A stretch of DNA of 64,000 nucleotides from Acinetobacter dispersus (lineage in GTDB: Bacteria; Pseudomonadota; Gammaproteobacteria; Pseudomonadales; Moraxellaceae), in assembly GCF_009884975.1 (NCBI RefSeq), contig NZ_CP041970.1:2046001-2110000 (forward strand). Direction: 5' to 3'. Shown here piece by piece: positions 26,047 to 34,700 of the stretch; position 1 is the first letter of the stretch, and the number at the start of each line of letters is the position of its first letter. A program made the translations under genes and the position numbers. Under the pieces are notes generated by a model. That model did not search any database, was not told the DNA's origin, and saw only the letters and a list, made by a program, of their open reading frames with translations.

Positions 26047-26338
26047 TCAATTCCCGATAGGAATTGAAAATTTAAGTTGATAACTTTTCTGATCTAATTG
26101 CACTGGGTTATGTTTTGCAATTCTTTGCTGGTAGTCTTTTTCAGAAATTAAACCTCTGTTCTTCGCCTTCAAAATTGAGTTGAGCTGTTGCTCATATCCT
26201 TGTACATTTAAAGCATCAAATCCTATGTTCGAGATAATATTTAGACTTATCATGAGGACTCAAATTAGATGTATGCTGTTGTGCCCCATGCGCTTTCTCT
26301 AATTCGTAATTACGTTGATTAATATAATATTGATTATG
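26047..26338 (-). pseudogene. Possible frameshifted small gene, intact part 26047-26253
   Basis: The clear open frame (26047-26253, 68 residues) contains ALNVQGYEQQLNSILKAKNR and GLISEKDYQQRIAKHNPVQL, a helical pair like a short SHOCT-type tail. A second minus-strand frame just upstream (26338 down to about 26235) reads NQRNYELEKAHGAQQHTSN and SPHDKSKYYLEHRI with no good start codon. It would join to GFDALNVQGYEQQ by a one-base change. This looks like one gene broken by a frameshift, but I cannot rule out that only the 68-residue frame is real. Confidence 0.4.
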
Positions 26339-26374
26339 TTACTTCATTGACTAAAAAAACAAGAGGCTCTTCAT

Positions 26375-26578
26375 TTACCATTTTTTTAACTTAGAAATTA
26401 AGGCATCTAACTCAGGTTTTGTATTGTATTGCAATGTAACGGCCATGTCTAAGTTAGTTTGGCTTGCTCCCCCAAAAAATACTAAAACTTTTTTTTCAGA
26501 CTCACTCACCTTAAAATATGTAATAGTTGATGTGTTTATATAGTATTCATTATGCTGAATGAACATAGCCTTTTCCAT
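26375..26578 (-). CDS. Uncharacterised 67-residue protein
   Basis: Not recognised. MEKAMFIQHNEYYINTSTIT is followed by short strands (KKVLVFFGGASQTNLDMAVT) and a final helix ELDALISKLKKW. The pattern of alternating strands and one helix recalls small YopX- or PH-like domain proteins of mobile elements, but that is a guess. Start at ATG 26578 or the Met five codons on. It is the last gene before a long gap. Confidence 0.5.
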   Translation of the reverse strand: MEKAMFIQHNEYYINTSTITYFKVSESEKKVLVFFGGASQTNLDMAVTLQYNTKPELDALISKLKKW

Positions 26579-27452
26579 TATTGTAATTTAAGAAAAATAG
26601 TATATATCATTGTACTTAAAGAAAACTCTCAGGCTTTAAATTCCTGTTCAGTTGCCAGCATCCCATTATCAATATTTACTCTTTAACTAAGCTAGTTCAT
26701 CACAATCACTACATTATATTTTCCTATTTAAAAACATAAACTTATTGACAATAATGACCTATCGTACGCACGATGGCTGCGTAACTTTGACAGGAGCTAC
26801 TGTCGAAGAGCTGTGTATTGTTAGCGCAATACATCGTTCCCAGTTCAAAGACAGAAAATATCTTTGTTTCTAATGATTCCGAATTTTCTTTAACGACAAG
26901 TTAGTAGCAACCCTAAGATTTATTTAAACGCTTTTTTATTTCAGATCGAATAATCTCTGTTGATATTTTGGTGGAGGTGGCGTCAGTTGAACAAAATAAA
27001 TAAGGCCATGTTTTATATAGTTTTTTATTAAAATATGAGTTCTTATTTATCCAATCTCACCCCATTACTTTTTTACATTTCTTGATAAGTTAAAATTTTT
27101 ATTCAATAAAAACACATATAGCGCAGTGCACCTACGCACTATTAAATTTCAATATTTAAAAATAAATATTTGATATATAAGGTTTTTTAAAATTAAAAAT
27201 TTTATCAAAACCCTGACACTAACATTATTAAGATGTGCTCCTTCTTCTATTAAGAATAGGGATACCTTATATAACGTTAAAAAAGGAAAATCTTTCGATC
27301 TAAAAAATAATTACTATTAAAGTGAATATGAGAAGTATTCCACCCAATAGGGCGAATATCTGTCTGATTTTCTATTATTTTCTTTACATAAATGAACTTT
27401 TTTTGCAAAATTCAGATGTATAGTCAACAAATTCTAAATTGGAATTCTAATA
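26579..27452. other. 874-bp gap between island units and upstream of the NACHT gene
   Basis: This AT-rich stretch has one island of higher GC at about 26755-26875. There the plus strand encodes a 39-codon frame (26754-26873, MTYRTHDGCVTLTGATVEEL...) and the minus strand a similar open frame; neither has a good ribosome site and I do not call a gene. The att-like block at 26930-26982 follows. From 26983 to 27452 I see only very AT-rich sequence, presumably the promoter region of the NACHT gene. I looked for a reverse transcriptase or a retron-type RNA and saw none. Confidence 0.6.
26930..26982. repeat. Att-like remnant: degenerate copy of the ssrA/integrase junction
   Basis: This 53-bp block aligns without gaps to 47283-47335 with 43 identical bases. 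The part corresponding to the tmRNA 3' end, ATATTTTGGTGGAGGTGGCG (26963-26982), differs from the real one by one base. The rest matches the sequence between the integrase gene and ssrA, so it looks like the integrase-proximal edge of an older element, now serving as the far end of the younger one. Confidence 0.78.
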
Positions 27453-30400
27453 ATGGATAAGAAAGAGCTTAATGTTCATTTTGAACACAATAATTCAAAT
27501 TTTTTAGAAAAAGTTGCTATCAAAGCAAAATTAAATAAAGAAGAACTTACAATAATTAAGCATTGGTTAGCAGAGCAATTAGTTTCTCAAAAATATGCTA
27601 AATTAGAACAAGGAGGACATACAAATTCTCAGGTGCCATTAAGCAATGTTTTTATTGACTTACCAATAAAGGCTCATCACTCTCAACAAGAAGAGAGGCC
27701 TTTATTTCTTAAAAATCTTTTTAAAAGTCAGCCAATTAATTTAAAAAATGCCCTCAAATCTAATACAGATTTGCATTCTATGGACCTCATAGAAAATGAG
27801 GATTCTAATGAAGAAATTTTTAGTAACCGTTCTTTCCATGATAATCATAATTGGGGTGCTACTCTACTTATAGGAGGACCTGGGCAAGGGAAATCAACTT
27901 TAACTCAATTAGCTTGCCAATTTCATAGAGCGAACTTGATTTATCCATATATAAATGAATTAACATCAGTTCAGAAAGAAACTGTTAATTCTTTTTTCAC
28001 TCAAGATGACTCTCTTAATTCACTAAAACCACCTAAAGTAGCCTTATTACCAATTCAGATCACTTTGCCTAACTTTGCAGAATGGGCTGCACGAACAGAT
28101 ATTCAAAACAATACATCCCCACTTCCCTTATTTATACAATTTATTGAACAGCTACCTAGCTCTAAAAATATAAAACTAGACGCATCAAAACTTTTTCAAC
28201 TAATGTGCGTAACACCTTCTATTATTATTCTAGATGGTTTTGATGAAGTAGGTGCGGCACAGGACAGAGAACGTATTGTTCAAGCAGTTCGAGAGCTCAT
28301 TAATATCTTAGCAGAAAATTCTGCCTCTGCTCAAATTCTTGCTACGACTCGCCCTCAAGGTTATGCTGACGAATTTTCACAAATTGGCTTGAAACTTCAA
28401 AAATTTTTTCTAGCTCCATTAGAAAAAGATGAAGCTTTAACATATGCAAACAAACTTATTCAAGCGAAAATTACAGGTGCTGACCTGCAAGCAAAAGCAT
28501 TTCGTCAAATTTCAGAAGCAGCAACAGAACCTTCTACTGAACGACTTTTAACTACTCCATTGCAAGTAACTATTCTTACAGCTTTAATACAACAACTTGG
28601 ACGGGCTCCCAAAGAGAGATGGAATTTATTTTCCAGATATTTTTCATATACGTTTGATAGAGAAATCGAAAGAGAAACTTATGCCTCATCATTATTAGCA
28701 GAACACCGGACTCATATTGAAAGAATTCATGCACGTGTTGGATTACTACTTCAAGTTGAAGCAGAGCGTTATGGAGGAGCCTCGGCACGTATGAGTAAGA
28801 CAAGATTAGAAGAAGTTATTTCTGCAGTTTTGACTGAAGATGAAATTTCGATAGATCAACAAAAAGAATTAATACGTGAAATCGCTAATGCCGCTGAAAA
28901 TAGATTAGTTTTTCTTGTTGAACCAGAACCAGGAAAATTTGGTTTTGAAATTCGCTCATTACAAGAATTCATGGCTGCCTGGGCTTTATGCAGTGGTAGA
29001 GACTCTGAAGTTGAAACTAGATTAATTCAAATTTCTAAATCTCCTATGTTCCGTAATGTTTTATTGTTTGTTTCCAGTAAACTATTTAGTGAATCCTCAC
29101 CTTTAAGGGATATTCTAGCTGATCATATTTGTAAATATCTAGATGACGATAATAGTGATGAATTAGCAAGGGCTTCAAAAGCTGGTTCAAGACTCGCATT
29201 GGAAATTCTAGAAGAAGGTTCTGCTTTAGCACAACCAAAACGTGCTCGTGCTTTAGTAAATAGAGCCGTTGGCCTTTTAGAGTTACCAGCCGATTATGAA
29301 CATATCCGTTTATTAAGAATTATAAATGAAGAAACCAAACCTATTTTAATTGAAGCTATCGAAAAGCATTTAATTGTTTCAGCAAAAAAAAACTATGGTG
29401 AAAATAATGCTGTATGGGCATGTATAATTGAATCAACAAATAAAAATGAGACCTGGGCCATAAATATAGGAAATGAATATTTCAACACTAAAGTACTTAC
29501 TGAAGACCTATTTTATTTTTTAAATATTTCTAGCATATCACTAGGAGAATGGATTTGTAATAAAATTGAAGAATATTCACATGAAATAGATCCGGAAATA
29601 TTCATAAATACTTCAAAATTATTTCCAGGAAAATTTAAAAAAGACATTAAGTGGACAAACTGGTTAAAATATATCTTTTTTATAGTTGAAGAGAACCCAA
29701 ACCGTGACCGCTTCGACGTTTTAAAAATTGATAATAACAAAAGTTATTTTCAAAAAATCCCATCACCATCTTATGAACTTCCAAAATCAAAAAAGTGGGA
29801 AACATGGTATTTAGTTGCAAATTTCGAAAAAGAACCAACTTTAGACAATCTAATTATATTATTGGAAAAAATTGAAGAAAATAAAAGTTTGGATTATTGG
29901 AAAAAACAAAAAATTAGATTTTCATGGCCTTTCTTGGCTACTATTTCTTATGTTAATAATATTGTTGAATTAAAGAAAGTAATAATCAAGCTAAAAGCAA
30001 AAGAATTAGGAAATGAAATAGATTGGATAAATGCACAACATGCATGGTCTGGGCCACAAGATATAGATAATATTATTAAAAGCATTAATCTATCTCTTAA
30101 TTTACCTTGGACTTTAAAGTCTATCAATTTATATCCCCCAATATTAACTACCAACCTATCAAACTTAAGCTACTTTATAAACTCAAACCTAAAGATTAAG
30201 AATAAAGAAGAAATTATAGAAACATCTAGTTTATTAATAAATAAAACAAAATCTGCATTACTTAAAGAAGCATTATCAGTCATATGCTTATCTTTTTGGA
30301 GAAAACTTCCTTTAAAATCACAAAAAATATATAATGAAAATCATTTAGACACATGGGTATCAAACAATTTCTCATATCAAACAATCATACTCAAAAGACC

Positions 30401-32249
30401 CAAAAGCTTATCGCTAATTAAATGGTCAGAATTATTAAATAAAGTCACACTAAAAAAGCAAGATTTACTTCTACTTGATCCATTAGAAACTCTATTTAGC
30501 TCCTTAATAGAGTTACCAAAGCATCCAACTCTTATATACTTTACTATCAATTTACTATATCGCTACCAGAATCACATAGATTACATCAATGCAATTCCTC
30601 AAACATATAAATTAAAAGAAATTATTAAAAAAATTGATCCTGATGAATTCAATGAAAATTTAACTAAAGCAAATTTCATTCTGATACAAATTGTTTTAGG
30701 TCAGTATCAAATTGAACGCAACCAAGATTTTTTATCTATAATTTTCAAAGCTTATGAAAGTGAACCTAGAATTCTATTAAACACTATTATTTTATTAAAA
30801 ATGGTTAGTACATCACAAAAAAACAATGAATTAGTTTTAATTGAAATTTATAATTTTATTTTTAATAAAAACTCTCTTTATAAAAGACCTCTATTACAAG
30901 AAATTAAGGAGCAGTTCCAAAAAAGAACATCAGGGTTAGAATTAACAACTAATTGGAATAAACTATCGTTACCTTTTCCAGTCCCACAGCAATCTAAAGA
31001 ACAAATAATTTTGGGAGGAATTCCTGAAAATCCAATTCATATCAAATCAATTAAAGTTGAAGGTATTGGAGCAATAAGTGATTTAACTTTGGAATTTATT
31101 AACCCAGAAAAAGATCATGGGCAATGGATAGTTATAATTGGGCCAAATGGTTCTGGCAAGACAACTTTATTAAAAAGCTTTGTAATATCCCTTAGAAATA
31201 TTAAAAATCCGTCAATCTGGCCAAGGGGAGTTTTTGGTAATTATTGGAGAAAAGTAACAAAAGAGCAAAATAATGATTTTATTAACTCAAATATAACAAT
31301 TACTCTTAGTGACACATCAGAACACCAAATCCATATCAGGCCAAATAATACTTATGGATTAGACTTCATTCAAATTCCAGAACAAGAAAAACCTCAGCTT
31401 TTCCCTATATTTGCATACGGATGTCGTAGAGGATCAGCTTTAGGAGGTGCATCTCGCCAAGTTAATTTAGATGAGAATGATGGTCCTGAAATAGCCACAC
31501 TTTTCGATGAAAGTGCAGATCTAATTCAAGCTGAAACTTGGCTGATTAGTCTGGAAGGTGATATTTCAAAAAACCCTACAAGCAAATTAATATTTGAAAA
31601 CACTCTTGATTCATTAAAGAAATTAATGAATTTAAAATCAATTGAAGTTTTTGATCAAAAACTTTGGTTTTCAGAAGACGATAACATTAAAATCCCTTTT
31701 AGCTGCTTAAGTGATGGATATTTAACAAATGCTGGTTGGTTTCTTGATTTAGTAGCTAGATGGTTAAAATATGCTGAACAATATAATTTTAAAATTGATA
31801 AAAACTTCTTGAATAATATGACAGGGTTAGTAATCATCGATGAAATAGATCTTCATTTACATCCTGAGTGGCAAATTGAGATTATTTCTAGAACTAAGAA
31901 AATTTTACCAAAGATGTCTTTTATCGTATCTACACATAATCCATTAACATTAGTAGGCGCTAAAAGTGAAGAAATATGGACGCTTAATCGCAATGAAGAA
32001 CGAATAACAGCATCACAAGGAGTTGAAACGCCAATGCTTTTAACAAGTGGTCAAATCTACCGTCAATATTTTGGTATTAAAGATATCTATCCAAATCATT
32101 TGGGTCGTTTATTAAAAAGATTTAGTCATTTATCTAGTTTTTCCTTACGAGATGATAATGAAGAGGCTGAATTAATAAGAATTAATGAAGAATTATCAGA
32201 AGCAGGTATAGAAACTGGTTGGGAAATTACACCACGTGTGATTGGTTAA
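27453..32249 (+). CDS. NACHT-PtuA-like fusion ATPase, candidate anti-phage protein
   Basis: A 1598-residue protein with two separate P-loop modules. Module 1 is a NACHT/STAND ATPase: Walker A GGPGQGKST (residues 141-149), Walker B IIILDGFDEVG (257-267), sensor ATTRP (297-301), then the helical NACHT tail with LLTTPLQVTILTALI and FEIRSLQEFMAAWAL. Residues about 600-1190 are helical, very rich in Lys, Asn and Ile, and may form a solenoid. Module 2 is an SMC/ABC-like ATPase as in PtuA: Walker A GPNGSGKTT (1230-1238), signature LSDGY (1419-1423), Walker B LVIIDEIDLHLHPEW (1459-1473) and the H-loop STHNP (His1495). All core residues are present. A PtuB-like nuclease gene follows after 47 bp. NACHT proteins and PtuAB are both known anti-phage parts, so a defence role is likely; the fused form is inference from sequence. 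No strong ribosome site is seen. Confidence 0.85.
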   Translation: MDKKELNVHFEHNNSNFLEKVAIKAKLNKEELTIIKHWLAEQLVSQKYAKLEQGGHTNSQVPLSNVFIDLPIKAHHSQQEERPLFLKNLFKSQPINLKNALKSNTDLHSMDLIENEDSNEEIFSNRSFHDNHNWGATLLIGGPGQGKSTLTQLACQFHRANLIYPYINELTSVQKETVNSFFTQDDSLNSLKPPKVALLPIQITLPNFAEWAARTDIQNNTSPLPLFIQFIEQLPSSKNIKLDASKLFQLMCVTPSIIILDGFDEVGAAQDRERIVQAVRELINILAENSASAQILATTRPQGYADEFSQIGLKLQKFFLAPLEKDEALTYANKLIQAKITGADLQAKAFRQISEAATEPSTERLLTTPLQVTILTALIQQLGRAPKERWNLFSRYFSYTFDREIERETYASSLLAEHRTHIERIHARVGLLLQVEAERYGGASARMSKTRLEEVISAVLTEDEISIDQQKELIREIANAAENRLVFLVEPEPGKFGFEIRSLQEFMAAWALCSGRDSEVETRLIQISKSPMFRNVLLFVSSKLFSESSPLRDILADHICKYLDDDNSDELARASKAGSRLALEILEEGSALAQPKRARALVNRAVGLLELPADYEHIRLLRIINEETKPILIEAIEKHLIVSAKKNYGENNAVWACIIESTNKNETWAINIGNEYFNTKVLTEDLFYFLNISSISLGEWICNKIEEYSHEIDPEIFINTSKLFPGKFKKDIKWTNWLKYIFFIVEENPNRDRFDVLKIDNNKSYFQKIPSPSYELPKSKKWETWYLVANFEKEPTLDNLIILLEKIEENKSLDYWKKQKIRFSWPFLATISYVNNIVELKKVIIKLKAKELGNEIDWINAQHAWSGPQDIDNIIKSINLSLNLPWTLKSINLYPPILTTNLSNLSYFINSNLKIKNKEEIIETSSLLINKTKSALLKEALSVICLSFWRKLPLKSQKIYNENHLDTWVSNNFSYQTIILKRPKSLSLIKWSELLNKVTLKKQDLLLLDPLETLFSSLIELPKHPTLIYFTINLLYRYQNHIDYINAIPQTYKLKEIIKKIDPDEFNENLTKANFILIQIVLGQYQIERNQDFLSIIFKAYESEPRILLNTIILLKMVSTSQKNNELVLIEIYNFIFNKNSLYKRPLLQEIKEQFQKRTSGLELTTNWNKLSLPFPVPQQSKEQIILGGIPENPIHIKSIKVEGIGAISDLTLEFINPEKDHGQWIVIIGPNGSGKTTLLKSFVISLRNIKNPSIWPRGVFGNYWRKVTKEQNNDFINSNITITLSDTSEHQIHIRPNNTYGLDFIQIPEQEKPQLFPIFAYGCRRGSALGGASRQVNLDENDGPEIATLFDESADLIQAETWLISLEGDISKNPTSKLIFENTLDSLKKLMNLKSIEVFDQKLWFSEDDNIKIPFSCLSDGYLTNAGWFLDLVARWLKYAEQYNFKIDKNFLNNMTGLVIIDEIDLHLHPEWQIEIISRTKKILPKMSFIVSTHNPLTLVGAKSEEIWTLNRNEERITASQGVETPMLLTSGQIYRQYFGIKDIYPNHLGRLLKRFSHLSSFSLRDDNEEAELIRINEELSEAGIETGWEITPRVIG

Positions 32250-32296
32250 TAAATATAAACCTTTCAGACAAGCTAATTTATTAATGGATATATATT

Positions 32297-33097
32297 GTGA
32301 TAAAAGTTAATCGTGGTCCAGAACCTAACAACCTAAAAACTGCAAGAATAAGTCACCTATCTAGACTCCGTAATTTAGGGTACACACCTAAATCTGAAGA
32401 TATTCATGGTTATGAAATTGTAGCTGAAAGCTTATGGAAAGCTCAACATCATAAGTGTTGTTATTGTGAACATCGTATTGTAAAGTCTTATAATGATGTC
32501 GAACATTATCGTCCCAAAGCTAATGCAGATAGATCACCTGGATGCAGCCTAAAACATGGATATTGGTGGCTAGCTTATACTTGGGAGAATTTATTATTTG
32601 CATGTCCAAGTTGTAATCGTTCACATAAAAGATCCTTCTTTCCTCTTGCAAATGGATCTATTTCCCTACAAGAGGAAACCCCTCCACCTAGTAATGAAGT
32701 TCCATTACTTATAGATCCCAGCTCTTCAATTAACCCTGTAGAACATATTATGTTTGTTTTTGAAAATCAAGGCTGGTGGGCTAAAGAACGAAATAGAAGC
32801 ATTGAGGGTCAAAAAAGTATTCAGATTTATGGTTTAAATCATCAAGACTTGAGAGAATTAAGAAAAGATCATTATGAGACCATCCTCACTCCCCAAGTTA
32901 ATGCAATAAATATTGCTATTCGTGACAATGATTTAGTGGCATTAAAAAAAGAATACCAAAGAGCACTTGATATGCTCACCCCAAAAAATACTTTTGTTTG
33001 CTTTAACTATTCTGTATTCAGCCAGGAAATTAACAACTTAGAAAACATATCAGATTTAATTCAACTCTCTTGGCCTTTTCCCCATCAAATCGGATGA
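32297..33097 (+). CDS. PtuB-like HNH endonuclease, partner of the NACHT-PtuA fusion
   Basis: 266 residues from a GTG start at 32297. An N-terminal zinc pair HKCCYCEHR (C54, C57) is followed by DVEHYRPK (E69, H70), YWWLAYTWENLLFACPSC (N98, C103, C106) and NRSHK (107-111). This is the HNH pattern of PtuB and of the HNH effectors of Septu and some retrons; EHYRPK and YWWLAY-WENL are especially typical. Further on, LLIDPSSSINPVEHIMF matches the conserved part after the nuclease core. In Septu and retron Ec78, PtuA ATPase gates PtuB, which then cuts nucleic acid. Here the ATPase is the C-terminal module of the upstream protein. The stops and starts do not overlap, but both genes share one strand and are probably co-transcribed. 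Confidence 0.87.
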   Translation: MIKVNRGPEPNNLKTARISHLSRLRNLGYTPKSEDIHGYEIVAESLWKAQHHKCCYCEHRIVKSYNDVEHYRPKANADRSPGCSLKHGYWWLAYTWENLLFACPSCNRSHKRSFFPLANGSISLQEETPPPSNEVPLLIDPSSSINPVEHIMFVFENQGWWAKERNRSIEGQKSIQIYGLNHQDLRELRKDHYETILTPQVNAINIAIRDNDLVALKKEYQRALDMLTPKNTFVCFNYSVFSQEINNLENISDLIQLSWPFPHQIG

Positions 33098-33391
33098 TTT
33101 ACTAAAAGAAAGTCGAAAGATTTCTCACTATTATCTATTTAATAGATCTACTGTTACTATTCTAAAAGCTTTTTGTATGTATATTTTTTCTTCGCCGCCT
33201 ACGTAAGAATTTACATTCTCATAACCTTTATCTATACCACTTCATGAGATCCTACTGTTTTATATAGTTAACTCATGGTCAGTTGTGTAGATATTTCTTA
33301 TTGAGCTTTATATTCCAATGTTTATGATTGAACTCAAAATTATATCTTTTATCAAAAAAAATTAAATTGAAAAATAGGGAGCATCTGCTCC
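33098..33391 (-). terminator. Spacer between cargo and core genes, with a terminator at 33373-33396
   Basis: A perfect 10-bp stem, AATAGGGAGC / GCTCCCTATT, with a 4-base loop lies at 33373-33396 and overlaps the end of the AlpA-type gene. T-rich sequence on the minus side makes it that gene's terminator. I see no gene in 33098-33372. Confidence 0.75.
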
Positions 33392-33622
33392 CTATTCACG
33401 ACTAGCTAACTTAGCTTCAATCCATTGATTGATTTCCCAAGCTGACCAACCAATACGTTTTTGCGAGATCGTGATTTTCTTTGGAAACGTAGGATCATAG
33501 TAAGGCGAGTTTTCATCCATCATTTCATATATTGTTGAACGACACACACCTGTGAACTCTATAACCTGTTTTATATTTATGAGTTGATTCATCTGAAAAG
33601 TTTGACCTGTGAACGCATTCAT
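33392..33622 (-). CDS. AlpA-family DNA-binding regulator
   Basis: A 76-residue helix-turn-helix protein of the AlpA/phage transcriptional regulator type (PF05930). Typical marks are INIKQVIEFTGVCRSTIYEM (the recognition helix, about residues 15-34), then PTFPKKITISQKRIGWSAWE and INQWIEAKLASRE. AlpA proteins of integrated elements switch on integrase or excision genes. It starts at ATG 33622 with AGGAGA upstream. It stands at the cargo end of the core block, 96 bp from the RDF-like gene on the same strand, so both may control excision of the 20-kb unit. Confidence 0.85.
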   Translation of the reverse strand: MNAFTGQTFQMNQLINIKQVIEFTGVCRSTIYEMMDENSPYYDPTFPKKITISQKRIGWSAWEINQWIEAKLASRE

Positions 33623-33718
33623 GATGTTTTCTCCTAATCATTGATGCGAGCGCGTATTCGCTCAGATGATAGGTCAGTCCAGTAAAATTTTACGCAGTCC
33701 AATGTTATCCAAGTTCTT

Positions 33719-34621
33719 CTAATTCAAAGCCTGAACTGATTGCTGCAACCCTTTCTGAATATCCTGCACGTGGTCCAGGCCCTGCGTTTGCTGATGCGGA
33801 TCTGGTTTGGGTTCATCGTTATAAAACTCCTCAACAACATCTAGCCCCTCTTCACCACTTACCTCAAAACTGGCGTTACCATAGCCATGACGTGCCACAT
33901 GATCCAGAGCTTCCTGATAAAATCCTGTTACTTTGCTCTGTTCATCAATCTGCTTGGCTGAAGTAATAGCATCTTTTAAATTCACACCGTCTCTTAAAGT
34001 TAAATCCACGTAGTAAATCGGCGTTCGATAGCTTTGCGTGGTACTTTTTCCCCGTAAAGTCAGTTGCAATGGCAGACATGAAAGTAAGTCACCCGATGCA
34101 GCACTGTAATAACGTAATCTTGCTGCCAATGTCCGAATACTATTAAAACCAGTGGTTCTAAAGATGAATGTGCCAAATTCATCCGACTCATCTAAATTGA
34201 CGTAAAGTCTGCCATAGGGTTTGCATAAGCCACCTTGTGCCAATGGACATAAATCAGGGGATGGACATGGATGTTGCTCAATGCCATTTTGTCCGAGTCG
34301 CTGACAAGACTCTCCATTGCCTGTGCAGAGTAGTCGTCCTGTTAGTCGATCAAATAAACTATACTCAGCTCTTAAATTTAGTTCAGGATCATTGAAGATC
34401 ATACGGACTGGAATGGTTCTCAGTTTTTGGTTTGGTGCTTTGGCTCGTAGTTGTTCATCCAAGGGATGCTTAATCCATCCATCTTTCCCTTGAATTTGAC
34501 TGGTAATGGTAAATTGATCATCTTTTTCAGGCACTCGTTTGCCATTCTTTTCGACAACCTTGCCAATGCTGATACGACCTAGTACGGGTGGTGTAATTGC
34601 GAGACCTTTAATCATAGTCAT
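33719..34621 (-). CDS. Recombination-directionality-factor-like (Gp3-like) protein
   Basis: A 300-residue protein with a central metal-site-like cysteine region (CTGNGESCQRLG then PCPSPDLCPLAQGGLC). It is followed by the stretch GTFIFRTTGFNSIRTLAARL and a beta-rich C-terminal part with STTQSYRTPIYYVDLTL. Proteins of this type in phages and mobile islands are filed as hydrolase/metal-binding or as Gp3-like recombination directionality factors. The role here, helping the integrase excise the element, is inferred from family and context. A decayed second copy lies at 20389-20690. The ATG has AAAGGAAATGACT upstream. Confidence 0.7.
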   Translation of the reverse strand: MTMIKGLAITPPVLGRISIGKVVEKNGKRVPEKDDQFTITSQIQGKDGWIKHPLDEQLRAKAPNQKLRTIPVRMIFNDPELNLRAEYSLFDRLTGRLLCTGNGESCQRLGQNGIEQHPCPSPDLCPLAQGGLCKPYGRLYVNLDESDEFGTFIFRTTGFNSIRTLAARLRYYSAASGDLLSCLPLQLTLRGKSTTQSYRTPIYYVDLTLRDGVNLKDAITSAKQIDEQSKVTGFYQEALDHVARHGYGNASFEVSGEEGLDVVEEFYNDEPKPDPHQQTQGLDHVQDIQKGLQQSVQALN

Positions 34622-34650
34622 TTCCTTTAAATAAAAATTGAATATAAAAA

Positions 34651-34677
34651 AATCCCATGATTTTTGATCATGGGATT
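34651..34677 (-). terminator. Terminator after the YqaJ-type gene
   Basis: AATCCCATGAT and ATCATGGGATT form a perfect 11-bp stem with a 5-base loop. T-rich sequence follows on the minus strand. It lies 24 bp after the stop of the gene ending at 34701. Confidence 0.85.
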
Positions 34678-34700
34678 TTCAGCTGTGGATAGGTGATGAG

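Noticed and set aside
26754..26873. 39-codon frame in the gap before the NACHT gene
   Set aside because: Higher in GC than its surroundings and possibly a relic, but it has no ribosome site or recognisable family, and an open frame also exists on the other strand.
26983..27452. Retron-type RNA or reverse transcriptase gene upstream of the NACHT-PtuA gene
   Set aside because: PtuA-PtuB are retron Ec78 effectors, so I looked for these; no reverse transcriptase frame and no convincing msr/msd fold is visible.
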